From: Arthrobacter sp. NtRootA1
GTDB lineage: Bacteria > Actinomycetota > Actinomycetes > Actinomycetales > Micrococcaceae
Assembly (NCBI RefSeq): GCF_019976975.1
Contig: NZ_AP024630.1
Location: 1,860,001 to 1,924,000, forward strand
Direction of reading: 5' to 3'
Length of the DNA stretch: 64,000 bases
Below the pieces are notes generated by a model that did not search any database, was not told where the DNA came from, and saw only the letters and a program-made list of their open reading frames with translations. The position numbers and the translations under genes are program-made. This document shows, one piece after another, positions 7,026 to 17,042 of the stretch; the stretch's first letter is position 1, and each line of letters begins with the position of its first letter.

Positions 7026-9038
7026 ATGACATCGATGGGGATTCAGAGTAGTTTTGCGAAAGTGTTGACAATACTGAATGCTGCGAAGCGTGTGTTGGTG
7101 GGCCGGCCAGTCCGGAATGACCGCCTATCCCACACCCTCTTGCCCAAACGCATCGCTTTGCCGATCTTCGCCTCGGACGCCCTGTCTTCAGTGGCCTACG
7201 CGCCGGATGAAATCCTGCTGACCCTTGCTCTCGCCGGTGTCAGTGCCGTGGCATTCTCCCCCTTCGTCGGCTTGGCCGTGATGGTGGTGTTGCTCACAGT
7301 GGTTGCCTCCTATCGGCAGAATGTGCACGCCTACCCATCGGGCGGAGGCGACTATGAGATCGCCAACGTCAACCTGGGCAAATATGCCGGGCTCACCGTC
7401 GCTTCGGCGCTCCTGGTGGACTACGTCCTGACCGTTGCGGTGTCGATGTCGTCCGCCGCCGCCTACCTCACCACGGCGATCCCTTCATTGCACGGGCAAC
7501 AGGCGATGATCGCGACTGTGGGCGTGATCATTCTCGCCTTGGTCAACCTGCGTGGCATCAAGGAGGCCGGCTCGGTCTTTGCCGTCCCCACCTATATCTT
7601 CATGGCGTCCATCCTGGGCATGACCCTCGTGGGCATCTTCCAGGCCCTTACGGGACAACTGGGCCAGGCGCCGTCCGCCAACTTCACCATCGTGCCCCAG
7701 GCCGGCTTCGATGAAGGTCTCGTTGGACTTGCCGGTGCGTTCCTGTTGCTCCGTGCGTTTTCCTCGGGCGCCGCGGCCTTGACGGGCGTGGAGGCGATCA
7801 GCAACGGCGTGCCCAATTTCCAGAAGCCCAAGAGCAAGAACGCTGCCACAACCCTGCTGTTACTGGGAGCGATCGCGGCCGCCATGCTGGCCGGCATCCT
7901 TTACCTCGCCAACGCCACGAAGGTCCACATTGTTCTGGATCCCGCCAAAGAGTTCCTTCTTGATGGCAAGCCGTTGCCCGAGGGCTATATCCAGAACCCG
8001 GCCATCAGCCAGATCGCAGACACCATTTTTGGGGCAGGTTCCATCCCGTTTTATATCGTGGTGGCTGCCACCGGCGTCATTCTTGTTTTCGCTTCCAACA
8101 CCGCTTTCAACGGCTTTCCTGTCCTGGGTTCCATCCTGGCGCAGGACGGCTACCTTCCCCGCCAGCTCCGCACCCGCGGCGACAGGCTGGCATTCAGCAA
8201 CGGTGTGCTGGCCTTGGCTGCCGGAGCGCTGGTGCTCATCCTTTCGTTCAACGCTGATGTCACCAAGCTCATCCAGCTGTACATCGTGGGTGTCTTCATT
8301 TCCTTCACCGCCAGCCAGCTTGGCATGGTCCGCCACTGGGGGCGTGAACTGAAACTGGCGCGGGACAAATCGGTCCGCCGCAGGATCATCAAGTCGAGGA
8401 CCATCAACATGGTGGGCTTCGGCATGACCGGGCTGGTCTTGGTCATCGTCCTGATCACCAAGTTTGAGCAAGGTGCCTGGATCGCCCTTCTGGCAATGTT
8501 CGTGCTGTTCCTCATCATGTGGAGTATCCGGGCACACTATGACAATGTTGCCAAGGAGTTGGCAGTTGACGAGGATTCATCGCCGCGCGCATTGCCTACC
8601 CGTGTCCACGCCGTACTGCTTGTTTCGCACGTCCGCAAGCCTGTTTTGCGTGCCCTGGCCTATGCCCGGGCCTCGCGGCCTTCGCGACTCGACGCGGTCA
8701 CCGTGGATATCAACTCCGAAGAGACAGAACATACCGTCCGGGATTGGGAGAAGCTGGAAATTCCAGTACCGCTCACGGTACTGGCCAGCCCCTACCGTGA
8801 AACCGTGACTCCCATCATGGAGTACATCAAGAACATGAGACGCGACTCACCCCGCGACTTGATCGTGGTGTACATCCCTGAGTACGTCGTGGGCAAATGG
8901 TGGGAGCAGTTGGTCCACAACCAGACGGCACTCAGAATCAAGACGCGGCTCCACTTTGAACCTGGAGTCATGGTTGCCAGCGTTCCGTGGCAGCTAAAGT
9001 CCTCCGAAGAAGCAAAGGCACTGCAGGATACCCAATGA
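7026..9038 (+). CDS. KimA-like APC family transporter (probable K+ uptake)
   Basis: 670-residue transporter of the amino acid-polyamine-organocation superfamily. Twelve hydrophobic segments fill about residues 45-510, starting at LPIFASDALSSVAYAPDEIL and SGGGDYEIAN, hallmarks of the KimA (YdaO) K+/H+ symporter subgroup. The C-terminal 130 residues are soluble with a universal-stress-like fold (HAVLLVSHVRKPVLRALAYA, DLIVVYIPEYVVGKWWEQLV). ATG at 7026 has GGAG 9 nt upstream; another ATG lies three codons on. Substrate is inferred from similarity and from the divergent ceoB/ceoC genes. The 79-bp upstream gap is too short for a c-di-AMP riboswitch. Confidence 0.82.
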   Translation: MTSMGIQSSFAKVLTILNAAKRVLVGRPVRNDRLSHTLLPKRIALPIFASDALSSVAYAPDEILLTLALAGVSAVAFSPFVGLAVMVVLLTVVASYRQNVHAYPSGGGDYEIANVNLGKYAGLTVASALLVDYVLTVAVSMSSAAAYLTTAIPSLHGQQAMIATVGVIILALVNLRGIKEAGSVFAVPTYIFMASILGMTLVGIFQALTGQLGQAPSANFTIVPQAGFDEGLVGLAGAFLLLRAFSSGAAALTGVEAISNGVPNFQKPKSKNAATTLLLLGAIAAAMLAGILYLANATKVHIVLDPAKEFLLDGKPLPEGYIQNPAISQIADTIFGAGSIPFYIVVAATGVILVFASNTAFNGFPVLGSILAQDGYLPRQLRTRGDRLAFSNGVLALAAGALVLILSFNADVTKLIQLYIVGVFISFTASQLGMVRHWGRELKLARDKSVRRRIIKSRTINMVGFGMTGLVLVIVLITKFEQGAWIALLAMFVLFLIMWSIRAHYDNVAKELAVDEDSSPRALPTRVHAVLLVSHVRKPVLRALAYARASRPSRLDAVTVDINSEETEHTVRDWEKLEIPVPLTVLASPYRETVTPIMEYIKNMRRDSPRDLIVVYIPEYVVGKWWEQLVHNQTALRIKTRLHFEPGVMVASVPWQLKSSEEAKALQDTQ

Positions 9039-10402
9039 CCTCCCACAGCATTTCACCCGTCACTGACACCAGCGGAGGCCAAGGTGCACCCGGCACCGAG
9101 CTGACCGTTGACGTTGGCCCTGTCGCGCATGGCGGCCATTTCGTCGCACGCCACGAGGGTCGCGTCATCTTCGTACGCCACGGCATTCCAGGGGAGAAGG
9201 TCCGGATTCGATTGACCGACTCCGGCGACTCGTCCCGATTCTGGCGTGCCGACGTCGTGGAGGTCCTGCAAGCCTCGCCGGACCGCGTGCCGCACTTCTG
9301 GAAGCCGGCGGATTCGCTGACGGCCTGGCAGCACGGAAATCCGCCCGTGGGCGGTGCCGAGCTCGGCCACATTTCCCTGCAGCGGCAGCGCGCCCTTAAG
9401 GCTGAAGTGCTGTCCGAACAGCTCAAGAGACTCGCTGGCCTGGACCTTGGGGTGGAGGTTGAGGGTGTAGGTGCGAACGACGACGGCGGACTCGGCTGGC
9501 GTACGCGCGCCAGCTTTGCTGTGACCCCCAAGGGGCGGCTGGGCATGCACGCCCACCGTTCCGACGTCGTGGTGCCCATCCGGGAGATGCCGTTGGCGCT
9601 TCCGGGAATCAACGACCTCAAGCTGTGGGACCTCGATCTCAGCGGGATAGCACGCGTAGAAGTGGCGACGCCTGCCAATGGCTCCAGGCCGCTGGTGCTG
9701 CTGGCGCCGGAGGAAACGACCAGTCCCAAGCGGCTGCACAGCGTCCTTTCGCAGTTGCCGAATGACGTCTCCGTAGCGAGCTTCGATCCCGGCAAGGGCC
9801 AGGTGCTGCAACTTCGGGGGCGGACCTGGGTGCAGGAATCGGCGGCAGGGCATGAGTACCGTGTGACGGGCGAAGGCTTCTGGCAGATTCATAAGGACGC
9901 GCCGGAGACCCTGGTGGACGCGGTGACCGGCTACCTCGCAGGCGGAGGGTATCTCCAACCCGGTGCTGCGGTGGCGGACCTCTACGCCGGTGCCGGCCTG
10001 TTTACGGCTCCTTTGGCTGATGCGGTAGGCATTACGGGCTCGGTATTGTCCGTTGAAGGATCGCCCGGCACCAGCCGTGACGCGCGCAAGAACCTGCACG
10101 GAGAATCCCACGTTGAGATCGTGCAGGGACGAGTGGAGCGGGTATTGCACCAGCGTCCCCGGAACTTCGATTCCCTGGTCCTTGACCCACCGCGCGCGGG
10201 GGCCGGAAAAGCGGTGGTAAACCAACTCATGGCCTCACATCCCCGGGCAATTGCCTATGTGTCCTGTGATCCGGCTTCTTTTGCACGTGATCTGGGTTAC
10301 TTCCAGCAAGGCGGTTGGCGGTTGGAGTCATTGAGGGCATTCGACCTGTACCCCCACACGCATCACTTGGAGACCGTCAGCCTCATCGTTCCCGCCGGTT
10401 AG
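9035..10402 (+). CDS. TRAM-domain RNA (uracil-C5) methyltransferase, TrmA/RlmC/RlmD family
   Basis: 455-residue SAM-dependent RNA methyltransferase. An N-terminal TRAM RNA-binding domain (about residues 15-75: VGPVAHGGHFVARHEGRVIFV) is followed by a central domain and a Rossmann methyltransferase domain with VADLYAGAGLFTAPLA. SLVLDPPRAGAG holds the family DPPR motif and IAYVSCDPASFARDL the catalytic Cys. The four-Cys iron-sulphur motif of RumA is not visible at the N-terminus. ATG at 9035 overlaps the transporter stop (ATGA), which decides against the longer frame. Whether the target is tRNA U54 or a 23S rRNA uracil cannot be told. Confidence 0.87.
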   Translation: MTSHSISPVTDTSGGQGAPGTELTVDVGPVAHGGHFVARHEGRVIFVRHGIPGEKVRIRLTDSGDSSRFWRADVVEVLQASPDRVPHFWKPADSLTAWQHGNPPVGGAELGHISLQRQRALKAEVLSEQLKRLAGLDLGVEVEGVGANDDGGLGWRTRASFAVTPKGRLGMHAHRSDVVVPIREMPLALPGINDLKLWDLDLSGIARVEVATPANGSRPLVLLAPEETTSPKRLHSVLSQLPNDVSVASFDPGKGQVLQLRGRTWVQESAAGHEYRVTGEGFWQIHKDAPETLVDAVTGYLAGGGYLQPGAAVADLYAGAGLFTAPLADAVGITGSVLSVEGSPGTSRDARKNLHGESHVEIVQGRVERVLHQRPRNFDSLVLDPPRAGAGKAVVNQLMASHPRAIAYVSCDPASFARDLGYFQQGGWRLESLRAFDLYPHTHHLETVSLIVPAG

Positions 10403-10408
10403 GCCGGT

Positions 10409-10442
10409 TATCGCCCGCCACGCCACCGGATGGCGGGCGATA
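10409..10442 (+). terminator. Terminator-like hairpin after the RNA methyltransferase
   Basis: Perfect 12-bp stem (TATCGCCCGCCA and its complement) with a 10-nt loop, starting 7 bp after the stop codon. There is no U-run after it, which is common for actinobacterial terminators. Confidence 0.7.
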
Positions 10443-10594
10443 CGTGGGGTGCCGCATTTAGTGGAGCTGCCGTGCAGCCGTGCTTGAACGTGATCGATGC
10501 CACTACGATGGGCATAGTAGTCCCACATAGCAGCCCCGCTCCGCATGGTTCCGCGCGGGGGACAGGGGTTGACCAACTGAGAGTGCCGCCCGGC

Positions 10595-10615
10595 TAAGTA
10601 AGGTGCGCCTAACTG
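10595..10615 (+). promoter_or_regulatory. Candidate DtxR/IdeR-like iron box upstream of aconitase
   Basis: TAAGGTGCGCCTAAC starts at 10599 and matches about 12 of 19 positions of the DtxR/IdeR consensus (TTAGGTTAGSCTAACCTAA), with the left half stronger than the right. A TTGACC at 10569-10574 could be the -35 of the same promoter. Iron control of aconitase is known in actinobacteria, but this site is weak. Confidence 0.25.
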
Positions 10616-10668
10616 GCTAGCGGCCAACCACGCGACAAAGATGAAACTGTTGCGAGAGGAGTCCTGCC

Positions 10669-13479
10669 ATGAGCACTGTGGACAGCTTCGGTTCCAAAGG
10701 CGTACTGAATGTAGCCGGCACCGATTATGAAATTTTCCGGTTGAACTCCGTAGAGGGCGCAGACAGCCTTCCGTTCAGCCTCAAAGTATTGCTTGAAAAC
10801 CTCCTGCGGACTGAGGATGGCGCCAATATAACGGCTGACCACGTCCGCGCCCTGGCCGGTTGGGACCCCAATGCGGAGCCCGACACGGAAATCCAGTTCA
10901 CCCCTGCCCGCGTCATCATGCAGGACTTCACCGGCGTACCCTGCGTTGTAGACCTCGCCACCATGCGCGAGGCCGTGAAGGAACTTGGCGGCGACCCCAA
11001 GCGCGTCAACCCGCTGGCACCCGCCGAAATGGTCATCGACCACTCCGTCCAGATCGACGCCTTCGGTAACTCCGGCGCACTGGAGCGCAACATGGAGATC
11101 GAATACCAGCGCAATGGTGAGCGCTACCAGTTCCTGCGGTGGGGCCAGACGGCCTTCGATGACTTCAAGGTTGTTCCCCCGGGAACCGGTATTGTCCACC
11201 AGGTCAACATCGAGTACCTGGCCCGCACCGTCATGACCCGTGAGATCGACGGCGTGCTGCGTGCCTACCCGGACACCTGCGTTGGAACCGACTCCCACAC
11301 CACCATGGTCAACGGCCTGGGCATCCTGGGCTGGGGCGTCGGCGGCATCGAAGCAGAGGCTGCCATGCTTGGCCAGCCCGTCTCCATGCTGATTCCGCGC
11401 GTTGTGGGCTTCAAGCTCAGCGGCAGCATCCCGGCCGGCGCCACCGCAACGGACGTCGTGCTGACCATCACCGAAATGCTGCGCAAGCACGGCGTGGTGG
11501 GCAAGTTCGTTGAATTCTACGGTGAAGGCGTTGCCGCTGTGCCGCTGGCGAACCGCGCCACCATCGGAAACATGAGCCCGGAATTCGGTTCCACGGCCGC
11601 TATGTTCCCGATTGACGATGTCACCTTGGAGTACCTGCGCCTGACCGGCCGGTCCGAAGAGAATGTCGCCCTTGTGGAGGCCTACACCAAGGAACAGGGC
11701 CTCTGGCACGATCCTTCCCGCGAGCTGCGCTTCTCCGAGTTCCTCGAGCTGGACCTTTCAACGGTTGTTCCCTCCATCTCCGGTCCGAAGCGTCCCCAGG
11801 ACCGCATCGAGCTGACGGATGCCAAGGAGCAGTTCCGCAAGGACATCCACAACTACGTCGCAATTGAAGACGGCAGCGTGGACGAATCATTGGACGAATC
11901 GTTCCCGGCTTCGGATGCTCCGTCCTTCACCCACGCCGACTCGCACACCACGGAAACGGCACGCGTTGTGTCCGCCGCCAACGGTGCGCAGGGCCGTCCG
12001 TCCGCACCCGTGCACGTGAAGACCGCAGATGGCCGTGAATTTGAGTTGGACCACGGTGCCGTGTCGATCGCCTCGATCACTTCCTGCACCAACACGTCCA
12101 ACCCGTCCGTCATGTTGGCCGCTGCGCTGCTTGCACGCAACGCTGTTGACAAGGGCCTGACTGCCAAGCCGTGGGTCAAGACTTCCGTGGCTCCGGGCTC
12201 GAAGGTTGTCACGGACTACTACGAGAAGTCCGGTCTTACCCCGTACTTGGAGAAGCTCGGCTTCTACATCGTGGGCTACGGCTGCGCCACCTGCATCGGC
12301 AACTCCGGCCCGCTGGAACCGGAAATTTCCGAGGCTATCCAGGCCAACGACCTCTCCGTGACGGCCGTCCTCTCGGGCAACCGCAACTTCGAAGGCCGCA
12401 TCAACCCGGACGTCAAGATGAACTACCTGGCGTCCCCGCCGCTGGTCATCGCTTACGCCCTGGCCGGTTCCATGGACTTCGACTTCGACACCGATGCCCT
12501 GGGCACGGACTCCGAGGGCAACGAGGTCTTCCTGAAGGACATCTGGCCGAACCCCACCGAGGTCCAGGAAGTCATCGATTCCTCGATCGACGAAGCCATG
12601 TTCGCCAAGGGTTACGAGGGCGTCTTCGACGGCGACGAGCGCTGGAAGGCACTCGACACGCCTGCAGGCGACACCTTCGCCTGGGCCGAGGACTCCACGT
12701 ACGTACGCAAGCCCCCATACTTCGAGGGCATGAAGGCACAGCCGGACCCCGTCCAGGACATCCAGGGCGCCCGTGTGTTGCTGAAGCTGGGCGATTCCGT
12801 CACCACGGACCACATCTCCCCGGCCGGCTCCTTCAAGTCGGACACCCCCGCTGGCCAGTACCTCCTGGCAAACGGCGTGGAGCGCAAGGACTTCAACTCC
12901 TACGGCTCCCGCCGTGGTAACCACGAAGTCATGATCCGCGGTACCTTCGCCAACATCCGCATCAAGAACCAGCTCCTGGACGGCGTCGAGGGTGGCTTCA
13001 CCCGCGACTTCAGCCAGGAAGGCGCACCCCAGGCCTACGTTTACGATGCCGCGCAGAACTACCAGGCTGCGGGAACGCCGCTGGTTGTCCTTGCAGGCAA
13101 GGAATACGGTTCCGGATCCTCCCGTGACTGGGCAGCCAAGGGCACTGCACTCCTGGGTGTCAAGGCAGTCGTTGCCGAGAGCTACGAGCGCATCCACCGC
13201 TCCAACCTCATCGGCATGGGCGTTCTTCCGCTGCAGTTCCCCGCCGGCGAGTCCGCTGCAACGCTGGGCCTGACCGGCACGGAGACCTTCGCGGTTGAAG
13301 GCGTCACGGCGCTGAACAACGGCACCACGCCCAAGACGCTAAAGGTAACGGCAACGGCGGAGGACGGCACGTCCAAGTCCTTCGACGCCGTCCTGCGCAT
13401 CGATACCCCGGGTGAAGCGGACTACTACCGCAACGGTGGAATCCTGCAGTACGTCCTGCGGCAGATCTCCGCAGCATAG
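10669..13479 (+). CDS. acnA: Aconitate hydratase A
   Basis: Interconverts citrate and isocitrate in the TCA cycle; 936 residues, full length. The [4Fe-4S] cluster Cys residues are C473 in [10 protein letters not shown], and C539 and C542 in [10 protein letters not shown]. Other family marks are [13 protein letters not shown], the swivel-domain [13 protein letters not shown] and [17 protein letters not shown] Ser/Asp-rich insert at about residues 403-445 ([12 protein letters not shown] onwards) separates domains, as in actinobacterial AcnA. GAGAGGAG lies 5-12 nt before the ATG. The gene stands alone, with a strong hairpin after it and a possible iron box before it. Confidence 0.97.
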   Translation: MSTVDSFGSKGVLNVAGTDYEIFRLNSVEGADSLPFSLKVLLENLLRTEDGANITADHVRALAGWDPNAEPDTEIQFTPARVIMQDFTGVPCVVDLATMREAVKELGGDPKRVNPLAPAEMVIDHSVQIDAFGNSGALERNMEIEYQRNGERYQFLRWGQTAFDDFKVVPPGTGIVHQVNIEYLARTVMTREIDGVLRAYPDTCVGTDSHTTMVNGLGILGWGVGGIEAEAAMLGQPVSMLIPRVVGFKLSGSIPAGATATDVVLTITEMLRKHGVVGKFVEFYGEGVAAVPLANRATIGNMSPEFGSTAAMFPIDDVTLEYLRLTGRSEENVALVEAYTKEQGLWHDPSRELRFSEFLELDLSTVVPSISGPKRPQDRIELTDAKEQFRKDIHNYVAIEDGSVDESLDESFPASDAPSFTHADSHTTETARVVSAANGAQGRPSAPVHVKTADGREFELDHGAVSIASITSCTNTSNPSVMLAAALLARNAVDKGLTAKPWVKTSVAPGSKVVTDYYEKSGLTPYLEKLGFYIVGYGCATCIGNSGPLEPEISEAIQANDLSVTAVLSGNRNFEGRINPDVKMNYLASPPLVIAYALAGSMDFDFDTDALGTDSEGNEVFLKDIWPNPTEVQEVIDSSIDEAMFAKGYEGVFDGDERWKALDTPAGDTFAWAEDSTYVRKPPYFEGMKAQPDPVQDIQGARVLLKLGDSVTTDHISPAGSFKSDTPAGQYLLANGVERKDFNSYGSRRGNHEVMIRGTFANIRIKNQLLDGVEGGFTRDFSQEGAPQAYVYDAAQNYQAAGTPLVVLAGKEYGSGSSRDWAAKGTALLGVKAVVAESYERIHRSNLIGMGVLPLQFPAGESAATLGLTGTETFAVEGVTALNNGTTPKTLKVTATAEDGTSKSFDAVLRIDTPGEADYYRNGGILQYVLRQISAA

Positions 13480-13517
13480 CGAGCCGGCTGGTTTTCAGCT
13501 GATTCTCCAAACCAGGC

Positions 13518-13549
13518 AGCCCCGGCTGGTCGCCCGACCAGCCGGGGCT
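13518..13549 (+). terminator. Strong hairpin terminator of acnA
   Basis: AGCCCCGGCTGGTC and its exact complement around a 4-nt loop, 38 bp after the acnA stop. No U-run. Confidence 0.8.
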
Positions 13550-13652
13550 CCTGCGTCTCCGGACGTCAATTCATTCCTCGCGCCGGCGCGAAACGCCTGC
13601 CCCGGGCACGCGCTAAAGTTAACAGGCACGTCATTCACCCTAAGGAGGGCCG

Positions 13653-15626
13653 TTGGGACTCTTGGAAACCATCAAGGATCCACAGGACCTGGCCAAACTA
13701 TCCGGCCAAGAGCTGGAACAGCTGGCCGGCGAGATCAGGAACTTCCTGATTACCAACGTAGCCGCTACGGGTGGACACCTGGGTCCCAACCTCGGCGTCG
13801 TCGAGCTCACGCTTGCTGTGCATCGCATCTTCGAGTCTCCCCGGGACAGCATTGTCTTTGATACCGGGCACCAGTCCTATGTCCACAAGCTCCTCACGGG
13901 CAGGCAGGACTTCAGTACGCTCCGGCAGCAGGGTGGCCTCTCCGGTTACCCCGACCGCGCAGAATCCGAGCATGACATCGTCGAAAGCTCCCACGCTTCC
14001 TCGTCTTTGTCCTGGGCGGACGGCATTTCCCGGGCCCGCCAGCTAACCGGCGAAGGCGACCGGTTCGTCGTCGCGGTTGTAGGTGATGGTGCCCTCACTG
14101 GCGGAATGACGTGGGAGGCCATCAATAATATTGCGGCTGATAAGCGGCGCCGCGTGGTGATTGTGGTCAACGACAACGGCCGCTCCTATGCACCCACTGT
14201 GGGCGGTTTTGCCGACTACCTGGCATCGCTGCGCCCCACCATCGACACCTTGCGGACGACGCCGGCCTATGAGCGGATGCTTGACTGGTGGAAGAAGAAG
14301 CTCCAGAACGGTGGTCCCGTAGGTCAGTTCACCTACAAGAGCCTGCACGCCATGAAGAAGGGCATCAAGGACTGGTGGGCGCCCCAGGGAATGTTTGAAG
14401 ATCTGGGCATGAAGTACATCGGTCCGGTGGACGGACACAACCTCCAGGCCATGGAACACGCCCTCACCACGGCCAAGGCCTACGGTGGCCCGGTGATCGT
14501 GCATGCGATGACCGAAAAAGGCCATGGATATGCTCCGGCCCTTGCCAATGAGGCCGATCAATTCCACGCCGTAGGAATCATCGATCCAGAGACGGGTGAG
14601 CCGACCGAAAGGCCCGGCGCCAGGTCCTGGACCTCGGTCTTCGCCGAGGAAATCGCCGACATCGCTGATGAGCGTCCTGACATTGTCGGTATCACCGGGG
14701 CAATGCTGATACCTGTCGGTCTGCACAAGTTCGCGGAGCGCCATCCTGAACGCGTTATCGACGTCGGTATCGCCGAACAGCATGCACTCACGTCTGCTGC
14801 GGGGATGGCGTACGGTGGCCTGCACCCGGTGGTGGCCGTTTATGCAACCTTCCTGAACCGTGCCTTCGACCAGTTGCTGATGGATGTCGCACTCCACAAG
14901 GCAGGGGTCACGATTGTCCTGGACCGTGCAGGTGTTACAGGGCCGGACGGTCCCAGTCATCACGGGATGTGGGACATGGCGATGGTCCAGATTGTTCCCG
15001 GACTCCATTTGGCGGCCCCGCGCGACGCCACCCGGCTCCGGGAAGAACTGCGCGAGGCGGTCGCCATCAATGACGCCCCCACAGTGGTGCGGTTTTCCAA
15101 GGGCAGCGTTGGCTCTGAAGTGGAGGCCATTGAGCGGCTCCATGACGGCGTGGATATCCTGGCACGCCGTCCCGAGGGTTCCACCGAAAACGATGTCCTC
15201 ATCATCAGCGTTGGCGCCATGTCCGAGCTCGCCCTGGATGTCTCCGGCCGTCTTGGCGCCCAGGGAATCAGCTCCACAGTGGTTGACCCCCGTTGGCTCC
15301 TGCCCGTCCGCAAATCGATCATCGCCCTTGCCGCCCGGCATCGCCTGGTCATCTGCATCGAAGACGGCGTCCGTGCAGGCGGCGTGGGTTCGCGCATCCG
15401 CCAGGAAATGCGCGCAGCCGGCGTTGACACGGCTTTGAACGAGGTTGGCTTGCCTGTTGAGTTCCTGGTGCACGGATCCAGGAGCCAGGTCCTGGAGCGC
15501 GTCGGACTGACGGCCCAGAAGATAGCCCACGACGTCGTAGCCCAGGTCCTGGGTACAAAGGTCCCCTTTGCACGGCCACTGCCAGGTCAGGAACACCCCA
15601 CCACCGGCAGTCTGCCCAAGCTGTGA
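13653..15626 (+). CDS. dxs: 1-deoxy-D-xylulose-5-phosphate synthase
   Basis: Condenses pyruvate and glyceraldehyde 3-phosphate into DXP, the first step of the MEP isoprenoid pathway; thiamine diphosphate enzyme of 657 residues. Seen: [11 protein letters not shown] near residue 73, the ThDP-binding [16 protein letters not shown] (about 145-160), the transketolase-like middle domain with [13 protein letters not shown] (about 428-440), and a C-terminal transketolase domain. The TTG start has AAGGAGG about 5 nt upstream. A GTGA overlap couples it to the DUF402 gene. In M. tuberculosis dxs1 also sits near the RNase D and DUF3000 genes. Confidence 0.97.
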   Translation: MGLLETIKDPQDLAKLSGQELEQLAGEIRNFLITNVAATGGHLGPNLGVVELTLAVHRIFESPRDSIVFDTGHQSYVHKLLTGRQDFSTLRQQGGLSGYPDRAESEHDIVESSHASSSLSWADGISRARQLTGEGDRFVVAVVGDGALTGGMTWEAINNIAADKRRRVVIVVNDNGRSYAPTVGGFADYLASLRPTIDTLRTTPAYERMLDWWKKKLQNGGPVGQFTYKSLHAMKKGIKDWWAPQGMFEDLGMKYIGPVDGHNLQAMEHALTTAKAYGGPVIVHAMTEKGHGYAPALANEADQFHAVGIIDPETGEPTERPGARSWTSVFAEEIADIADERPDIVGITGAMLIPVGLHKFAERHPERVIDVGIAEQHALTSAAGMAYGGLHPVVAVYATFLNRAFDQLLMDVALHKAGVTIVLDRAGVTGPDGPSHHGMWDMAMVQIVPGLHLAAPRDATRLREELREAVAINDAPTVVRFSKGSVGSEVEAIERLHDGVDILARRPEGSTENDVLIISVGAMSELALDVSGRLGAQGISSTVVDPRWLLPVRKSIIALAARHRLVICIEDGVRAGGVGSRIRQEMRAAGVDTALNEVGLPVEFLVHGSRSQVLERVGLTAQKIAHDVVAQVLGTKVPFARPLPGQEHPTTGSLPKL

Positions 15627-16192
15627 GCTCCGATCGCGAGCCGGGCTCACTGCAGCCCGGCGACCTCGTGGTGGCGAGAAACAGGAAGTGGAATGGCAAG
15701 GCACACTGGGTTGTGCCGGGCCGCTACCTGGGTGAGGACATCCACGGGTGGTGGATTTTCCAACGCGCGGGGGAGTTCTGTTCGCGTCCCGGTGCTGCCT
15801 TCTACACAGCCTCGGATGCGGTCCTGCTGGTACCGCGGACCGGCGAATTCGTAGCCACTTTCTATGACGACACGTATCCGGGTGACTTCCGGGTTTACGT
15901 AGACCTGGCAACCGGTCATGGATGGAACACCATCAAGCCGGGCGTTACCGAGTTCCACATGATTGATATGGACCTGGACGTCATCCGCTCCACCCTCCAC
16001 GGTGTGTTCGTCGATGACGAGGATGAGTTTGAGGACCACAGGGTAGGCATGGGATATCCCGCAGAAACCGTGGAAACCATGCGTGCGGAGTGCGCAGCCC
16101 TTCGTGAAGCAGTGGACGCCATGAAGGCTCCATTCGACGTCGAGGGCACCAGCAACACCAGTGCAGAGTGGTTCAGGAAAGGACGGACATGA
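15623..16192 (+). CDS. DUF402 domain protein
   Basis: 189-residue soluble protein with a DUF402 fold (about residues 15-170: [46 protein letters not shown]). Structurally known DUF402 members are nucleoside di/triphosphatases or RNase-related proteins; the conserved Asp/Glu pattern DLDLDV-like segment is present here as IDMDLDVI. The GTG start overlaps the dxs stop and its own stop overlaps the next start (ATGA), so it is in one operon with dxs and the following unknown gene. The substrate is not predictable. Confidence 0.75.
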   Translation: MSSDREPGSLQPGDLVVARNRKWNGKAHWVVPGRYLGEDIHGWWIFQRAGEFCSRPGAAFYTASDAVLLVPRTGEFVATFYDDTYPGDFRVYVDLATGHGWNTIKPGVTEFHMIDMDLDVIRSTLHGVFVDDEDEFEDHRVGMGYPAETVETMRAECAALREAVDAMKAPFDVEGTSNTSAEWFRKGRT

Positions 16193-16749
16193 GCGGCATT
16201 ATCCGGGCATACAAGCGCGACGATGAGGGAGTACTTCACTTCCGTGAAGCTTGGTACGACGAGGACGACCAGCAGTTCGTGATCAATCACGGTGTGGTGG
16301 GCCACCAAAGCAAGACGGATGAAACAGACGTCGACGACGACTCTTCCGTAGATGGTTTGATGACGGCTTTCGCTGCCCAGTGTGAGGAGGACGGATTCGC
16401 CGAGATCCCCGAGTCCGAGCAGTTTTGGGTGGTGGCACAGTTCGCCCTGAAGACCAAGGACGGCACCGAACGTGACCGTCACTTCGAGCGCAAGGCGAAG
16501 GCGGCGCTGACTGGTGAACTGGCTTGGCGAGGACTGGGAATCGTGGACCGCACGGAGATCGGAAATTCGCGACTGAATGTCTTTTGCCTTTGCCCGGACG
16601 TCAACAAGGCCGTCAATGCCATCAAGATCTGCGTTCGCAATGAGGACCTGGATTTCACCAAGCTCTCCGTCGCAGCGGCTCCGCACAGCGACCCCACCGC
16701 ATTCCGCCTGAAGCACTCGCCCAAGCAAGGTGTGGGCTTTACCCTCTAA
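16189..16749 (+). CDS. Conserved hypothetical protein in the dxs operon
   Basis: 186 residues, not recognised. Soluble and acidic in the first half ([34 protein letters not shown]), with a repeated alpha/beta pattern and a Cys-containing FCLCPDVNKAVNAIKICV near residue 138. The ATG at 16189 overlaps the DUF402 stop (ATGA) and follows AGGAAAGGA; a longer frame from 16168 is less likely. The opening residues describe a protein that may act on, or be encoded for, a small-molecule or nucleic acid partner, but nothing in the sequence decides this. Confidence 0.65.
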   Translation: MSGIIRAYKRDDEGVLHFREAWYDEDDQQFVINHGVVGHQSKTDETDVDDDSSVDGLMTAFAAQCEEDGFAEIPESEQFWVVAQFALKTKDGTERDRHFERKAKAALTGELAWRGLGIVDRTEIGNSRLNVFCLCPDVNKAVNAIKICVRNEDLDFTKLSVAAAPHSDPTAFRLKHSPKQGVGFTL

Positions 16750-16781
16750 GTAGGATCCAACGCACTCAGGAGGGATGTTCC

Positions 16782-17000
16782 ATGTCGTCCAAGAGCAATT
16801 GGCCCGGGCATACGCCGCTACCCAAAGGCCTTGCGGCCCCGGCAAAACGGGCGCTTGCGCATGAGGGCATCGAAACCTTGGAACAGTTGGCCGAGTATGG
16901 CGAGCAGAAGGCCTCCAAGCTCCACGGTATGGGACCGGTAGCCATAGCCCAACTCGAGGAGGCAATGGAGGAATCCGGCATCACTTTCGGCTCGCTTTAA
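16782..17000 (+). CDS. Small helix-hairpin-helix protein (RNAP alpha C-terminal-like)
   Basis: 72-residue protein with an AGGAGG ribosome-binding site 7 nt before the ATG. Residues 15-65 (LPKGLAAPAKRALAHEGIET, LEQLAEYGEQKASKLHGMGP, AIAQLEEAMEESG) have two short helix-hairpin-helix units, the pattern of the RNA polymerase alpha-subunit C-terminal domain, where LHGMGPVAI would be the DNA-contacting turn. A DNA-binding role is inferred. It stands 32 bp after the preceding gene and may be its last cistron. Confidence 0.75.
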   Translation: MSSKSNWPGHTPLPKGLAAPAKRALAHEGIETLEQLAEYGEQKASKLHGMGPVAIAQLEEAMEESGITFGSL

Positions 17001-17042
17001 CGTCGGCCATAGCCACTGGAAGAGCGTTATAGGCTGGGTTCC

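Noticed and set aside
11887..13197. 436-codon minus-strand open frame opposite acnA
   Set aside because: Antisense shadow of aconitase, no start signal or family.
14043..15911. 622-codon minus-strand open frame opposite dxs
   Set aside because: It is the mirror of a certain gene and has no family resemblance; long antisense frames are normal at this GC content.
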